In this document: positions 35,101-45,230 of the stretch, piece after piece | Position numbering within the stretch: position 1 is the first letter of the stretch | Layout of the letters: the number at the start of each line of letters is the position of its first letter | NCBI GenBank assembly: GCA_963693085.1 | Contig: OY856412.1 | Location: forward strand, 1,409,713,194-1,409,777,193 | DNA length: 64,000 nucleotides | Direction of reading: 5' to 3' | DNA from: Alisma plantago-aquatica | Lineage: Eukaryota > Streptophyta > Magnoliopsida > Alismatales > Alismataceae | Translations under genes and position numbers: made by a program | The notes under the pieces: generated by a model | Database searches by the model: none | What the model saw: the letters and a program-made list of their open reading frames with translations, nothing else | Told to the model about the DNA's origin: nothing

Positions 35101-35274
35101 TTTTTGAGGGATCATATCTCCAAGAATCATGTTTCCCTTCATCATGTTGATATGGAAGATCAATTGGCTGATATTTTTACAAAACCGCTTCCACTAGACC
35201 AATTTAACAAAATTAGGAAGCAATTGCTTATCACTCCTTTGGAAGATGTTTTCTTTGATATTTGTGCTTCTTAA
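32182..35274 (+). CDS. pol: SIRE(+) pol: protease-integrase-RT-RNase H
   Basis: This uninterrupted 1030-codon frame carries the full copia order. The protease region has [13 protein letters not shown] at residues about 20-32. The pre-integrase block has LWHKKLGH and CEPCTMGK near 150-195. The integrase core has [24 protein letters not shown] and VERKNRS. RT starts near residue 515 ([22 protein letters not shown]), with YVDD near 709. RNase H has TDADYAGC near 870 and EYMAAGS. Gly in the usual SDxGGEF phrase is Asp here, while SIRE(-) keeps Gly. The ATG at 32182 is only the first ATG in the frame; the true start may be upstream. The product copies the element RNA in the particle and inserts the DNA. 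Confidence 0.92.
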   Translation: MVLTISDHHMGTKIYIFMQEWVVDSGCSKHMTGNKDAFQTFEEKKSGTVTFGDNGKGKIVGIGNVGTNLEIKNVLLVDGLHHNLISVSQLCDSGYDVLFNKTCCKLLIENTTNVVYEGNRVGNLYILKPNSMKSVVGKCLLANENTLQLWHKKLGHASSHVIKKLVKYDLVRGLPTLSFDQVENCEPCTMGKQTKTSFKPKHVLSTSRSLELIHMDLFGPMRTQSIGGKRYCFVIVDDYSRYTWVHFIATKDDTIHVFIQFFSKIENLLQRKICTIRSDHDGEFENHIFEEFCTSQGYTHNFSAPRTPQQNGIVERKNRSLQEMARTMMLEHNTPKTFWAEAVNTAFYVLNRVIVHSHLKKTLYEIIHSKKPRVDYFHTFGSTCYILNTKDDRDKFDSKSHKAFFLGYSTSSKAFRVYNTISRKVEESIHVSFHEETKSENLEIIDLTNQFENLNIPNDSEKVTTTNHQAEPQPTPRLIKDHPQELISGNPNDKVKTRSSFKDVANMAFVSIIEPKKISEALKDDYWIIAMQEELNQFTKNDVWDLVPKPQDKIVIGTKWVFRNKLNEAGEVIRNKARLVEQGYNQQEGIDFDETYAPVARIEDIRMLLDIAAHKNIKLYQMDVKSAFLNGIIQEEVYVAQPPGFEIPEKGDYVYKLKKALYGLKQEPRNWYERLKTYLFDNGFSIGSSDSTLFFKTYTSNFLVVQIYVDDIIFGASNDSLCTQFSDIMQKEFEMSLMGELTFFLGFQIKQTPAGIFISKEKYTKELLKHFGMDQCKHATTPMATSIKIDKDENGEPIDDSLYRAMIGSFIYLTASRPDIMFSVGLCARFQSQPMHSHFLAVKRILRYLADTTCFGLWYPKGQSLDFKAYTDADYAGCRLDRKSTSGGCFLLGRALVSWFSKKQNTVALSTTEAEYMAAGSCCAQVLYMQQVLNDYGFTLSSTPIFCDNTSAINLAHNPILHIRAKHIEIRHHFLRDHISKNHVSLHHVDMEDQLADIFTKPLPLDQFNKIRKQLLITPLEDVFFDICAS

Positions 35275-35658
35275 ACAAAAACTTTTACTTGCATCATTTT
35301 TGCTTTTAATGGACACCTTTTTCATTGGATTTGATGGGACATCTAATTAAGGGGGAGTTTTTCTTAAATGGATATCTTTTTGAAATGACAAAGGAGGAGA
35401 AATAAATATAAAACTTAGTATTTATGCAAAACTCAATCCATGAGTTTCATAAACAAACTCTTGGCTTTACATTGAAAGTTGCTATATTCCCTAGAGAATT
35501 GGATTTCATGTTCCATAATTCATGGGGAATAATAAGCACACATTTTATAAGCAAGAGAAAAAGCTACAAAAGGTAATCTTAAGGTATGAAACTCATATGT
35601 TTTATATTTCCTTCATTTATATTTTGGAAATGTTTGTCATCTTCAAAAAGGGGGAGAT
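35275..35658 (+). other. SIRE(+) 3' non-coding region with two polypurine tracts
   Basis: No envelope-like or other gene lies here. A first tract, aattaagggggag, occurs at 35346-35357, and the tract next to the LTR, aaaaagggggagat, at 35645-35658. The latter would prime plus-strand DNA synthesis; the former is a conserved additional candidate. Confidence 0.75.
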
Positions 35659-35999
35659 TGTTGGCTAAATGGACATCTATAAATCCCTTTGTTTTGATTA
35701 TGACAAACATTTCATTCTTATTGATCTAACGAGCTACTTGAGTGTGCAGGAACAAGGTGGATGACAAAGTACTAGGGAAATCCATATGCTTACATATTTA
35801 TATTTTCATGAAATGTAATCGCTTTGTAAAAACTTGTACAAATATATAATGTACAAGTACTTAGATTTCATGTAAATCAAGCGTTAGATCTTCCCTAGAT
35901 AAACACCACATTTAGATAAGTCATCCCCTTCAAATAGGATCACATATGCACACTCATACATAAAATTAGTGCCTAAATTGAAACATTGAAACAGGATCA

Positions 36000-36204
36000 A
36001 TCTCGGTCGACCAACTCCTTGACCGAGACACTTTCGGTCGACAATCTTCTCGACCGAGAAAGATCCAAAGTAGCCGTTAGACACAACTGACAAGGTAGTT
36101 GGTAGTTGGAGATAAATGTTGCAAAACACTTGATTCAGAGAGCCTGTCGGTCGACAAGAGTTCGACCGAGTAGGTGTCTCGGTCGACCATTCCTCGACCG
36201 AGAT
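36000..36204. repeat. Four inverted-repeat modules, 3' LTR of SIRE(+)
   Basis: The modules have the same 2+2 layout as in the 5' LTR. Several mismatches of the 5' copy are paired here (for example CCGAG instead of CCGTG in the first module), so the 3' copy is closer to a perfect hairpin set. Confidence 0.88.
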
Positions 36205-36337
36205 AAACTCTGACAACAACTGCAGAGTAAATTAATTAGCCGTTTCTAAAGCAACAAACTTGTACCTAACGGCTAGTTAAGCACTTAGAAACCCCTAGAA
36301 GTTGTCTAGAACGTCCTTAAGCATCCTTAGGCCATTC

Positions 36338-36348
36338 CTATAAATAGG
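36338..36348 (+). promoter_or_regulatory. TATA box in SIRE(+) 3' LTR
   Basis: CTATAAATAGG is shared with both LTRs of SIRE(-) and with the Z 5' LTR. It marks the U3 promoter and would place the RNA start about 30 bp downstream. Confidence 0.75.
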
Positions 36349-37083
36349 ACAAGCCATAGGACACTCAAACTCACTTGTTACACTTGAGAAATCCTTGAGC
36401 ATACTTTGAGGAATCTGTTTGTGAGCAAATTGAGCATTTTGACAATTGGCTACTTCCTTCCTTAGCTCATAATTCATGTCCTATAGGCTAGCATATCCTA
36501 TCCACTGCAATTACAATTCCATACACTTTGGTTAGGAGATCTATATGCTTGATCTAGGCAAATCAAGCCTTGTGCTGCAAAAGGATAAGTTGTAATTTCC
36601 TTTTCCTTTCTTGTTCTCTATTATTGTTTGTACTCTCCTTGCTACTCCTAGGTTGGAGGCTGCGGATTGGAGAGGGTGGAGATCTTCTTGGTGAAGAAGG
36701 AGACCTTGAGCTACTTCAAGAAGGCTGGTGCAACGGGAGGTTACTTCTAGAGAGGAATGCTACTTCAAGGGGGAGCTTGGAGTTACTTCAAGAAGGCTAC
36801 CTCAAGTTGGTGCATCTACTTCGAGTGAAGGCTGTTCAAGGGGTGTAAAAGAAAGTATTGTATTTTGTATAAATCCTTGTGAAGGTAATAAAATATATAC
36901 TTTCAAAATCCCGGTTGGGTAAGCAACCGGGTAGTGGACTGACAACTTTAGTATTTGCTAAAGTTGGAACCACTCTAAACACTTGTCTCCTTCTTCCAAT
37001 TTCAATTGTGGTTGTTTGAGTTCAATAATTGTTAAAATTATTTTAAAACTCTATTCACCCCCCCTCTAGTGTTTTTCATTTGC

Positions 37084-37519
37084 TTCCTTTCCTATGGTAT
37101 TTATTGGGGTATATTGGCCAGATTTTAATGATACACTCTTGTATGTGAACCCTAGATATCATCATCCCCAAGTGAGAGAGAAGGAGAGAGTCCTCAATGC
37201 TAGCATGTCATCAAGTAAAAGGCTATTCCTTCCCGCCGGCTCAAAAAGTGTGATGTGGAGTTCCAATCCATCTGTGTGAAAAATGTACAGACATCGACAC
37301 TGATCACCTACATTCGGAGGATGTCAATGTGGACCGTCTATGCATGTGATGATCAAAGAACATTACCTCACAAAGGGACATTGCTAGACTTGCTCCATGA
37401 CAAGGTATATCTCACACATCCTCTAGTTGAAAAAGCTGCTATCGACAAGATCCACTAGTAGAATATGTGGAGATTTTTTGTTGTTGTTTCTTTCGTGTTT
37501 ATCTCCTCCATGAAACCTA
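37084..37519 (+). repeat. Copia-1 3' LTR, right part
   Basis: It resumes the LTR after SIRE(+), aligning with 17314-17733 and 18564-18580. It shows the uninterrupted Cassandra target (gtttatctcctcc) that is split by TATCT duplications in the 5' LTR. Small frames at 37094-37279 and 37255-37458 are LTR sequence. Confidence 0.75.
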
Positions 37520-37699
37520 ACCATATTTTGACAAATCCACTCTACATATTTGTTCTTTGTGGTTGCTTTCATTGTCTGATTATTAGTTTTACATTTCTGT
37601 TACCATATATTATGAAGCAAGTTGCAATCAACCTTCCTTTGTGTTTGAAATTGGATAAATTTAATATTGTCTCTATTCACCCCCATCTAAAGCACAACA
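37520..37699 (+). repeat. Z 5' LTR, segment 3
   Basis: It resumes the Z LTR after Copia-1 and aligns with 44305-44463 (ggttgctttcat and gagcaagttgcagttaacc-type blocks). It ends near acaaca before a degenerate primer site. Confidence 0.7.
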
Positions 37700-37700
37700 A

Positions 37701-37712
37701 TTTTATCAGAGC
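37701..37712 (+). other. Z primer-binding site, degenerate
   Basis: ttttatcagagc corresponds to TGGTATCAGAGC with mutations in its first bases. The following gggcttcaaggaac matches the sequence after the primer site of SIRE(+) at 30038 onward. Confidence 0.65.
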
Positions 37713-37744
37713 GGGCTTCAAGGAACTTTAACAAGTTTTGAAGA

Positions 37745-39300
37745 TAGGTAAAATCTACTCTGGCCAACTCAATCGTGAAGGAACTCAAGTCACATCACCA
37801 ACACTCTTTGATGGTTCCAATCAAACACATTAGAAGAGTCACATGAAATGCTTCATACAAGGTTTGAGTTTTGATATATGTAAGATGATTGCCCTTACCT
37901 CCAAAGATAGATATGAAAAAATGAGATCCAAATACGGTAAGAAAGGTAACTCTAAATTGCAGAGCAGTAAGTATTTTATACTCTTATCTATCTCTTAGTG
38001 TATTTAATAGAATCTTTTCTTGTGAAACAACATTTGATGTATGGAGAAAAATCACATTCACACTTGAAGGAACTCCAACAAGTTAAGAATATAAAGATTA
38101 ACATGTTGAAGCACAAACTTTAATTGTTTGTTTGCAAAATAATGAGACAGTTTTAGCAATGTATGCTAGATTTTCTACTCTTATAAATGGTTTAATAAGA
38201 AAGTGTATAAATTAGGAGGAAGTCTCCAATATCCTTAGGTCCTTCCCACCTAAGTTCAAAGAAAAAGTAACTAATATTGAAAGAATGTAGCGACGTATCT
38301 AAATAGTTGTTGGAGTATCTCATTGGAAACTTGGAGACACATGAAGTGAATCTTCAAGAGGAGGCCAAAGTAGAAGAAGAAGGAAAACTTGTAGAGAAAA
38401 GGGCTTGGCATTCAAGGAATGATCCATAAAATCATCTTCTTATAATGACTCATCTAGTAGTGAAATGGAAATCCATCATAAATGTATGAAATATATACAT
38501 TCTTCTTCTAGTAAAACTGTTAGACTTATTTCTACTGGTTGTCGCATATGTGGAGAGAAAGGACATTGGAAGGATGAATGTCTAGAACTCAAGAATAAAA
38601 AGAAAGAAATCCAAGGACAAGAAGAAGGCCTATCATGCTGGTTGATGAAGTAATTTATCATCCTGTAGTTGAATTCCTCATTATAAAACATAAAGACAAT
38701 GATGAACAAGTAGAAGAAGGTGCATAAGGTAATGATGATAAGGTATCTCTCTCAAATTTTTCTAGAAATGAACTTATTACACTTATTAAATTTACTTCAT
38801 GTAAAGTTAAAAAGTGTAAGAAAAAAACTAACAAACACTTTTTATTACTTGAATATAAAACTTAGTGATCTAGATGATCAACATGCTAGTGAATAGAAAA
38901 GAATAGATGAACTTGTTTCTCAAAATACTTAATTACAAACTCAAGTTTCTACTCTTTTAGATAAATTGAGTAATATGTAGAAACAACCTATCATTTCTCA
39001 CATTTTGATAATGATCCTCTTCAACTGAATGATGAGTTAAATGATATAATTGATATACTTGAAGAAAACATTGATATTACTAGAAAATGTTTAATTTATA
39101 CCGATAAAGATTTTCTATTTCTTACTAAGGAATATGAATATCACAAGCAGTCTATAGATAAATTTTAAAATTATAGAAATATGTTAATTAACATGTTGCA
39201 TTCTCATGTTGTTACTCATGAACTTGGTTATATTATGAGAAATGTTAGAAAGACAATTCAAGGGCCTATTCCTCTTAAACTCCCTTTAAATGAGGTTTGA
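37745..39300 (+). pseudogene. Z gag, SIRE-like, heavily mutated
   Basis: Translated pieces follow the SIRE gag from its start: a phrase like LNREGTQVT ... LFDGSN near 37770-37830, a CCHC knuckle CRICGEKGHWKDEC at 38540-38581, and a Leu/Lys/Asp-rich coiled-coil region to about 39300 (DELNDIIDILEENIDI, DKDFLFLTKEYEY). There are many stops and frameshifts. The family assignment rests on order and phrase similarity to the two SIRE gag frames in this window. Confidence 0.75.
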
Positions 39301-40386
39301 ATGATCACAAGCTTAAACAAATATCCCTTTTGATATTGTATATATATTGAGTTCTGACAAGTTTTACTTTTGCATTTTTTTTGCTGTGATAGAGGTAAAG
39401 ATTTTATGTTGGATGAAATTGACCAGTAGACTGCCCTTCAGTATAAGTATAGTTTGACTAAGGGGCAGTTTAGTGGAACTACAATATGATCAAAAACATG
39501 ATCGTAACTAAATTATTTTTTCTATCTTATAGATATTTTTTAGATTCATTTTGATATAAGTTTCATTTTTTTATGTCTATAATGACTTCACACATAGCAA
39601 ATAAAATTTTACTTTTTAAATGGATATCCTTCTCTTATTGGTTAGTTTCCTTGTTTGATATCCTTACATATGAGAATGTGATTAAGGGGGATCTCAAGTC
39701 ATGTGATTCAGTTTTTTATCTTTATTAGTTACTTTTATTTAATGGTTCTCTATAACATTTGTTGGCTTAACATCCCTTAATAATGATTGAGAAATCAATT
39801 TTGATCTTTTCTTTGGTTTTTATTGTAATCTCTATATAATGGAGGACTTCACACTATTTGCATTAATATTGAGATACTTTTTAAAAATTGGTGCTATTCT
39901 TGGCATCTCTGTGTCAATGGTGGACCTAAAATTCCTTATCAATTTCTTAGGGCATTTTTTAATATTGTTCTTGATGGGATCTTTCTATCATGATGGATGC
40001 AACATTCCTCTCACTGGTAATTAGACAATTATGTACTTCCTTGATCATATATGGATTTTTGTCTATACACGCTCTATGAAATATATCTATTTTCAATTAG
40101 TGTGTTTACATTGGTTCCTAGTTTCAATTGGTACATCCTTATTTTCTGTTGGGTATATATATTCCCTCTCCAAAATGACTATCTTGTTGAGGGGGGAGTG
40201 TCTCCTTGAAGAGGAGCATTGATCAGTATAATCCCTTTTTTCTTAATAAAGTGGGGAGAACAATCCATGAAGATAAATTTGTCTATCTACAATATTTTTA
40301 AGGTGTGATGCTCTATAGTCTACTTTCAAATCATCTTATGGAAATATTGATCATCATTTAAATGGGGAAGCTTTTTTGGCTTTTTG
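39301..40386 (+). other. Z 3' internal region without pol
   Basis: Where SIRE(+) has about 3 kb of pol, this element has only about 1.1 kb with no protease, integrase, RT or RNase H motif. A purine tract gattaagggggat near 39681-39693 matches the inner polypurine tract of SIRE(+). Another purine-rich stretch, gaggggggag, lies at 40190-40199, and aaatggggaag at 40360-40370 is the likely tract before the 3' LTR. Frames at 39839-40024 and 40031-40222 are hydrophobic but not recognisable. Confidence 0.6.
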
Positions 40387-41327
40387 GTTATGCCACACTC
40401 TTATTTGAATGATGTAATTATTTCCCATTTGTATCACTAACATATGCATTTAGTATTTCAGGTGATCAAGGAACTCTAACAAGATCCAACAATAAAAAAT
40501 ATGCAATGTTATATGTATTTGGATACTGGTAGATCAACTTGTAACATTTAAATTCTTTGTACAAGTGCATTTTTTACAACTTGGTAGGAATGATGTAAGA
40601 ACAAGTGATGATTGACCATAACCTTTCTTAAACCCTATTCCACACTTATATCATGCCTTTTGAATAATTAGGTTTTATCAAAAAAATCATTTGAGCTATT
40701 TTCTAAAAATATAGAACTGCATTTTCATGGATATTTTTCTATCTAACTATTTTTTCGGATGAAATTTTTCTTGGTCAACCCACTCCTATACTGATATATA
40801 ATTATTGCAAAACCTAGAAAAAGATCAACTCTTAATCTAACTACACATTGACCGAGATGAACCTTGGTCAAACTACAATTCCACCTGAAAGTAGTCTACA
40901 TACAAAATTTAAACAATATTCTAGCCATTGTAAACAAGAATTTTGATATTCTATTGGATAGTATAGCATTTATATCATCCTAAACACTCCCAAAAGTGGT
41001 CTAAATTATCCCTAAATAGTTTATTAAAAAATGGCTTATGGACACTCAAAACAAACTTGAGAAACCTACTACATGATATCTGACTAGGGATTAGTGTTCT
41101 ACATTTATATCTCCAGCTATCCTTAATCTATTTTGAATCTTAGCTCAAAAGTTTTGTCCTACTTCACCAAATATAGCTTTTCCTATTCCTTGTGGAGAGC
41201 CAATCATCACTTGTTCAAAAAGAGATACAAATTGTATATCTTGTGAGAGCTGTAATTTATTCTCTCTCTTATTCTCTATAATTGTTCTTGTAGCTTCCAA
41301 CTAATTCTTGTGAGAAGGTTGTGGGGA

Positions 41328-42474
41328 GTGACCATGCATGGATAAATGTGGCGCTAGTGGAGGGGGTGAAGAAAAATAGATCATTCTATTTCCTAAACTT
41401 TTGGGCTGATTGGCCGAGATTCAGTGAAGTGGTCATGGAGGCCTGGGATGACAGGGTGGAGGGCAACCCGATTTTCAATGTAGTGGAAAAGCTCAAGAGA
41501 ACAAAGAAGGCTATAAAAAGTTGGGTGTCTGAGTTGGTTAGCCTCCCCAACATGGTTAGTCAAGCTAAACAGGAGTATATGGAGGCTGCCAAACAACTGA
41601 GGTGCCAACCCTAAGATTCCTGTAGAATCAAAGTTGAAGAGGAGAGGGCGGATAGACTGGTGAAACTGGAAAAGGCAAAAGAAATATATCACTGGCAAAG
41701 GAGTAGGCTGAGATGGATAAATGATGGGGATAGAAATACGAGGGCCTACCACAACACTATGAAGAAGAACCATATGAAGGATTGTATCCATGGGTTGGTC
41801 AAGGAAGATGGATCTACAGCCAGGGGAGAGATAGAGGTGGCTGAGGAGGCCATAAGCTACTTCAAAAATCTATATAATAAAGAACATGTTATCCAGCAGA
41901 GCTGCTTGCCTAGTGCTAAGGTGAGTGAAGAGATGAACTGTGACTTGTGTGGTTCGGTGTCTGATAATGAAGTCAAAGAGGCAGTCTTCTCCATTGGCGC
42001 GGCCAAGGCCCGAGGGCCTGATGGGTTTAATGGGAAGTTTTTTCAATGCTGCTGGGAGATCATTAAGGCAGACATCTGTTGGGATGTAAGGTGGTTCATG
42101 GTGGGGGGTACCATGGTTCGGCAGGTGAAGCATTCCTTTATTAAACTGATGCCGAAAAAGAATCTTGTTGCTTCTATGACTGATTTCTGCCCTATTACTT
42201 GTTGTTCGGTTCTTTATAAAGTTTTTGCCAAAGTTTTGTCAAGAAGACTCAAGAAAGTCCTTTCGAAGGTGGTGTCCCCTAATCAAATGGCCTTCATTCA
42301 AGGCAGAGACATCGTGGATGGGGCAATGCTCACTGCTGAATTTCTCAATCAATTTGGTGGAAAGAATGCTGCTAGGAAGGTGTGCTTCAAGCTTGACATT
42401 ACGATGGCGTATGATCATGTTGAGTGGCCTACCTTGTGGGGTATCATGGAAGCTTTGGGTTTATCAAAAAGATA
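41328..42474 (+). pseudogene. LINE-3 ORF2, endonuclease end and RT first half
   Basis: The frame opens with GSDHAWINVAL, the conserved SDH motif near the end of the endonuclease, then KNRSFYFLNFWADWP. One stop near 41613 separates it from the frame at 41660-42475, which carries WINDGDRNTRAYH (the DGDxNT block), AAKARGPDGFNGKFF, AFIQGRDIVDGAML and [16 protein letters not shown] with the first catalytic Asp. The frame breaks at 42475. Confidence 0.88.
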
Positions 42475-43074
42475 GATAAAGATAATGATTCAATTCATGG
42501 AAGGCACTTAATTTTCTGTTCTGTAAATGGCATGCCTCACGATTTCTTTTCTACCTCCAATGGGCTGAGACAGGGCGACCCACTTTCACCCATGCTCTTT
42601 GTGATAGTCATGGAAGCTCTCTCCTATGCATTAAACTAGGTTGAATATGATGGAAGAATTAAAGTGTTCAAGATCAAGAATGTGCCAGTTGTCTCGCATC
42701 TGGTCTTCACAGATGACGTTATGATTTTCACTACAGGACATAGCAAGTATCTCAAGCATGTAAGGCGTATCCTTTGGGGTTTAGGTCACATAACAAGACT
42801 CTATATTAGTGATATCAAATCTAGAGTGTTCTTGTCACACTCTTGTGATGCCAGGCGGTGATGGTTGAGGACAGATGCTGGTATGGCGAGGGGGAGGTTT
42901 CCTACAAAGTACCTAGGCATCCCTATCTCTGGGGGCAAGGGGAGGGGGAAGGACTATGGGAGGTTGGTAGATGAGCTGAGATCGCGGATTGATACGTGTG
43001 TCGGGTTGGCGATTTCTTTGGTAGGAAGGTTGGTGCTTTGCAATTTGGTCTTGGTGGCAAAGATAAGATTTTGA
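42475..43074 (+). pseudogene. LINE-3 ORF2, RT second half
   Basis: The frame at 42424-42861 encodes [34 protein letters not shown] and LVFTDDVMIF, the second catalytic motif with Thr replacing the usual Ala in FADD. The frame continues at 42865-43074 with FPTKYLGIPISGG and SLVGRLVLC. A stop follows ALN at 42637-42639. Confidence 0.87.
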
Positions 43075-43990
43075 TGTAGACAAATAGAGCTGTCATTGTT
43101 CATCAACGACAAGCTCAGGTCCCTGGTTAGTAACTTTTTGTGGGGAGGGAAGACTCATGGGGTGGCTTGGGAAACCATTACTAGAGATCACCTCCAAGGG
43201 GGGATGGGGGTGGTGGATCCTTGCAGTGTGGTGAGGGAGGCTACGATCTAGCATATACACAGGTTCATGATGCAACCAGAGTCGGTTTGGGCCAGGTAGA
43301 TGAGGAGCAAGTGTGCTAATACATTGGCGACTGTTCTTGGTGGGGAAGGGTCGGTAGTGTGGAGGAGGATGACGAGAGAGTGGAGTGTTGTTTTCCATGT
43401 TTAGAAGAGCTGCCCGGATGGTACGTGGTTGTGCATTGTTCCCAAACCATGGGTGATGAAGGTGCTTGCCCCCCTGTTCCCTGGGCGGACTTAGTGTGGA
43501 ACAAACAACAAATGCACAAATGGGGTTGCTGCTTGTATAAAGCTTTGTTGTAGTGGCTTCCTACGGCAGACAGGTTGGGCGCTTGGGGGCTAAATGTTAA
43601 CCTGCTTTACCGGCTGTGCATGGAGGTTGAGGAGATGCACGACCACCTGTTCTTCAGCTGCCCATTTTCCCGATTTGTCTGGTGTAAATGGTCACTTAAA
43701 TGTGGCTGGGGTGGGCTCCCGTCGCTGACGATTGGGAGTGGATTGGAATGGTTAAAGCAGAACACAAAAGGAAACAAGAACATGTGGGCATTTGGTGCTC
43801 TGGGTTTCGCTACCACTGTGTTTGGCATTTGGCACGAGAGAAATACCAGGCTTCATGGCAGGGAGGAGACAGACAAATTTATGTTTTTTGACCGATTGTC
43901 TGAGATATTGGGGCTTGTTTGTAGGGCCAAACCTACCCTTTATAAAGGCTTGGACCAGGTTACCAGAGAGTAGTGGGATTTTTGTAGTTA
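43075..43990 (+). pseudogene. LINE-3 ORF2, C-terminal zf-RVT region
   Basis: The frame at 43575-43973 encodes RLCMEVEEMHDHLFFSCPFSRFVW, the Cys/His block of the zf-RVT domain after RT, then GIWHERNTRLHG. The upstream part (43075-43574) is frameshifted but keeps phrases such as GVAWETI and LQGGMGVVD. A short 3' end with an A tract follows. Confidence 0.83.
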
Positions 43991-44463
43991 GTCACTCTAG
44001 TTGTACAGTATAGGCTTACCTATACAAGTTTTTGACATAGTAATATTTTACCTTATCCAAAAAAAAAGGTTGTGGGGAAGCCTCTTGGAGATAATTTTGT
44101 GAGAAGGCTGCAACCAAGATGGGAGACTGATTGAGGTCTACTTTGTTGTGCAAGTTCTCCTTGAGCTAGAAAAGGAGGTTTGTCTTGAGCCACAAAAGAC
44201 CGATAAATTGTGTATTGTGTAGGGTCAATAACAGGAATAATATACATGTTGGGAATCATTATTAGAAATAATTAGATAGTGAATTCACATCTTTTGAAGG
44301 AACCAGTCTACATATTTGTGTCTTTTGGTTGCTTTCATGGTCCAATTACTTGATTAATATTTCTACTGCAATATATTGTTGAGCAAGTTGCAGTTAACCT
44401 TCATTTGTGTTTGAAATTGTTTAGATTTATTATTAGCTTCATTCACCCGCCCTCTAGAGAACA

Positions 44464-44956
44464 AAAGGTTTATTTCATATGATTTGGGGAAACAAACCCA
44501 ACTTGTGACATCTACATTCATACATAGAGGAGATCAAGAAGAGAATATAGAATTTTCCATTCTAAGCAGTTGAATTGATGAAAGACTGAAGTCAGTTTCT
44601 CACTCCACAGACACTTCTGGTTATTTCTTAGGAGAAGGATGTATAACCGCTAACCAAGACTATCTTTTCATTTGATCCAGACACTAATGATACTTGATAG
44701 AAGAAACTTCCTTATCTAAGATGTTGTGGATAGATATATAAGTTTTATGTGTAGAGATGGGTCTTGGTTGATGGGGCTCACACTTTTAGGTTTTGATGTA
44801 CATGGTTAGGGAGTTATGTCAATTTAGGGAGGAGACAAGTGTCATCTCCTTTTCAGTTTAAATGCTTTCCTAATAAGATTTATTTATATCTTGACAATGT
44901 TTTCCTACATGAGGAGAGTAGGATGAATAAAACTGCCTCCCATCATATTAAAAAAC
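44464..44956 (+). pseudogene. LINE-2, 3' end
   Basis: The last 70 bp, catgaggagagtaggatgaa and then aactgcctcccatcatatt ending in an A run, match the 3' end of LINE-4 (54085-54134), which reads catggggagggcgggatgaa and then gattgcctcccaactttct. This shows that LINE sequence resumes after element Z and supports insertion of Z into LINE-2. The coding part just upstream is too decayed to assign. Confidence 0.7.
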
Positions 44957-45230
44957 CCTAGTAAGCATATGTAGTGTGTAACCCCTATTCTATAGTGATT
45001 GAGGTAACACTTAGATGCGTAATTTGTAATCTCTAGTCCTTAAATGGGATATAGGAAGAAGAGGTAGTCTCATTTCCTATTTCTACTAATAGTATTAATA
45101 GAAACAATACTACTACTACAATTATTATTATTATTATTATTATTATTAGTAGTAGTAGTAGTAATAATTATAATACTAATAAATTTAGTAATAACAATAG
45201 TATTAATAGTAATAATAACAATAGATTTTA
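44957..45230. repeat. Unannotated stretch with ATT/AGT microsatellite
   Basis: There is no gene. Trinucleotide repeats, (ACT)n then (ATT)n then (AGT)n, run from about 45107 to 45163; the ACT and AGT arms are reverse complements around the ATT core. Confidence 0.75.

Larger units (their letters stand above)
28604..37078 (+). mobile_element. SIRE(+): SIRE/Maximus-type Ty1/copia element, pol intact
   Basis: The 8475-bp element has two 1420-bp LTRs (28604-30023, 35659-37078), starting TGTTGGCTAAATGG and ending TTTTTCA. A perfect Met primer site lies at 30026-30037 and a polypurine tract at 35645-35657. It encodes a two-zinc-knuckle gag broken by a frameshift, a 399-bp spacer with inverted repeats, and an uninterrupted 1030-codon pol. 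The LTRs differ at about 30 positions by eye (about 2%). No envelope-like frame is present between pol and the 3' LTR. Confidence 0.92.
35659..37078 (+). repeat. SIRE(+) 3' LTR
   Basis: The 1420-bp LTR equals the 5' LTR in length. It retains an intact TATA box (36338-36348) and four inverted-repeat modules (36000-36204). On the minus strand a 111-codon frame (35884-36219) spans the modules; a frame of the same length exists in the SIRE(-) LTRs. Confidence 0.92.
16007..37519 (+). mobile_element. Copia-1: old Ty1/copia element carrying three nested insertions
   Basis: The 5' LTR is 16007-17733 plus 18564 to about 18580 (about 1744 bp). The 3' LTR is 27280-28603 plus 37084-37519 (about 1760 bp). 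The LTR starts are TGTTGGTGATATGCCC and TATTGGTTATATGCCC. A primer site TGGTATCA follows the 5' LTR at 18583. The internal region encodes gag, protease, integrase, RT and RNase H in copia order, all broken. Sequence of the Z LTR lies on both outer sides and a CATATT string occurs at both junctions. Nested inside are a Cassandra element, an LTR-like insert in pol and SIRE(+). Confidence 0.8.
41328..44065 (+). mobile_element. LINE-3: 5'-truncated L1-type LINE
   Basis: The insertion is bounded by perfect 13-bp duplications AAGGTTGTGGGGA at 41315-41327 and 44066-44078, with a short A tract just before the right one. It starts inside the ORF2 endonuclease, so about the first fifth of ORF2 and all of ORF1 are missing, as usual after incomplete reverse transcription. 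The sequence is noticeably richer in G and C than its host LTR. Three frames are used in turn, so it is not functional. Confidence 0.92.
13530..44463 (+). mobile_element. Element Z: gag-only SIRE-type copia relative
   Basis: Two diverged LTRs are seen. The 5' LTR is 13530-13730, 15048-16006 and 37520-37699 (about 1340 bp in all). The 3' LTR is 40387-41327 and 44079-44463 (about 1326 bp). The pieces pair in order, including a shared aggaatgatgtaagaaca block. A degenerate Met primer site and a SIRE-like gag follow the 5' LTR, but protease, integrase, RT and RNase H are absent. The flanks are aaagt at 13525-13529 and aaagg at 44464-44468, a weak candidate duplication. LINE-2 sequence is present on both outer sides. 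Confidence 0.72.
40387..44463 (+). repeat. Z 3' LTR, split by LINE-3
   Basis: Segments 40387-41327 and 44079-44463 together give about 1326 bp and align in order with the three 5' LTR segments. It retains the empty site of the hAT-like element near 40585-40600 and of Copia-1 near 44290-44305. It ends agaaca before LINE-2 sequence. Confidence 0.72.

Noticed and set aside
35275..35658. Envelope-like gene after pol in SIRE(+)
   Set aside because: Some SIRE elements carry one, but only 384 bp lie here and no frame of useful length exists.
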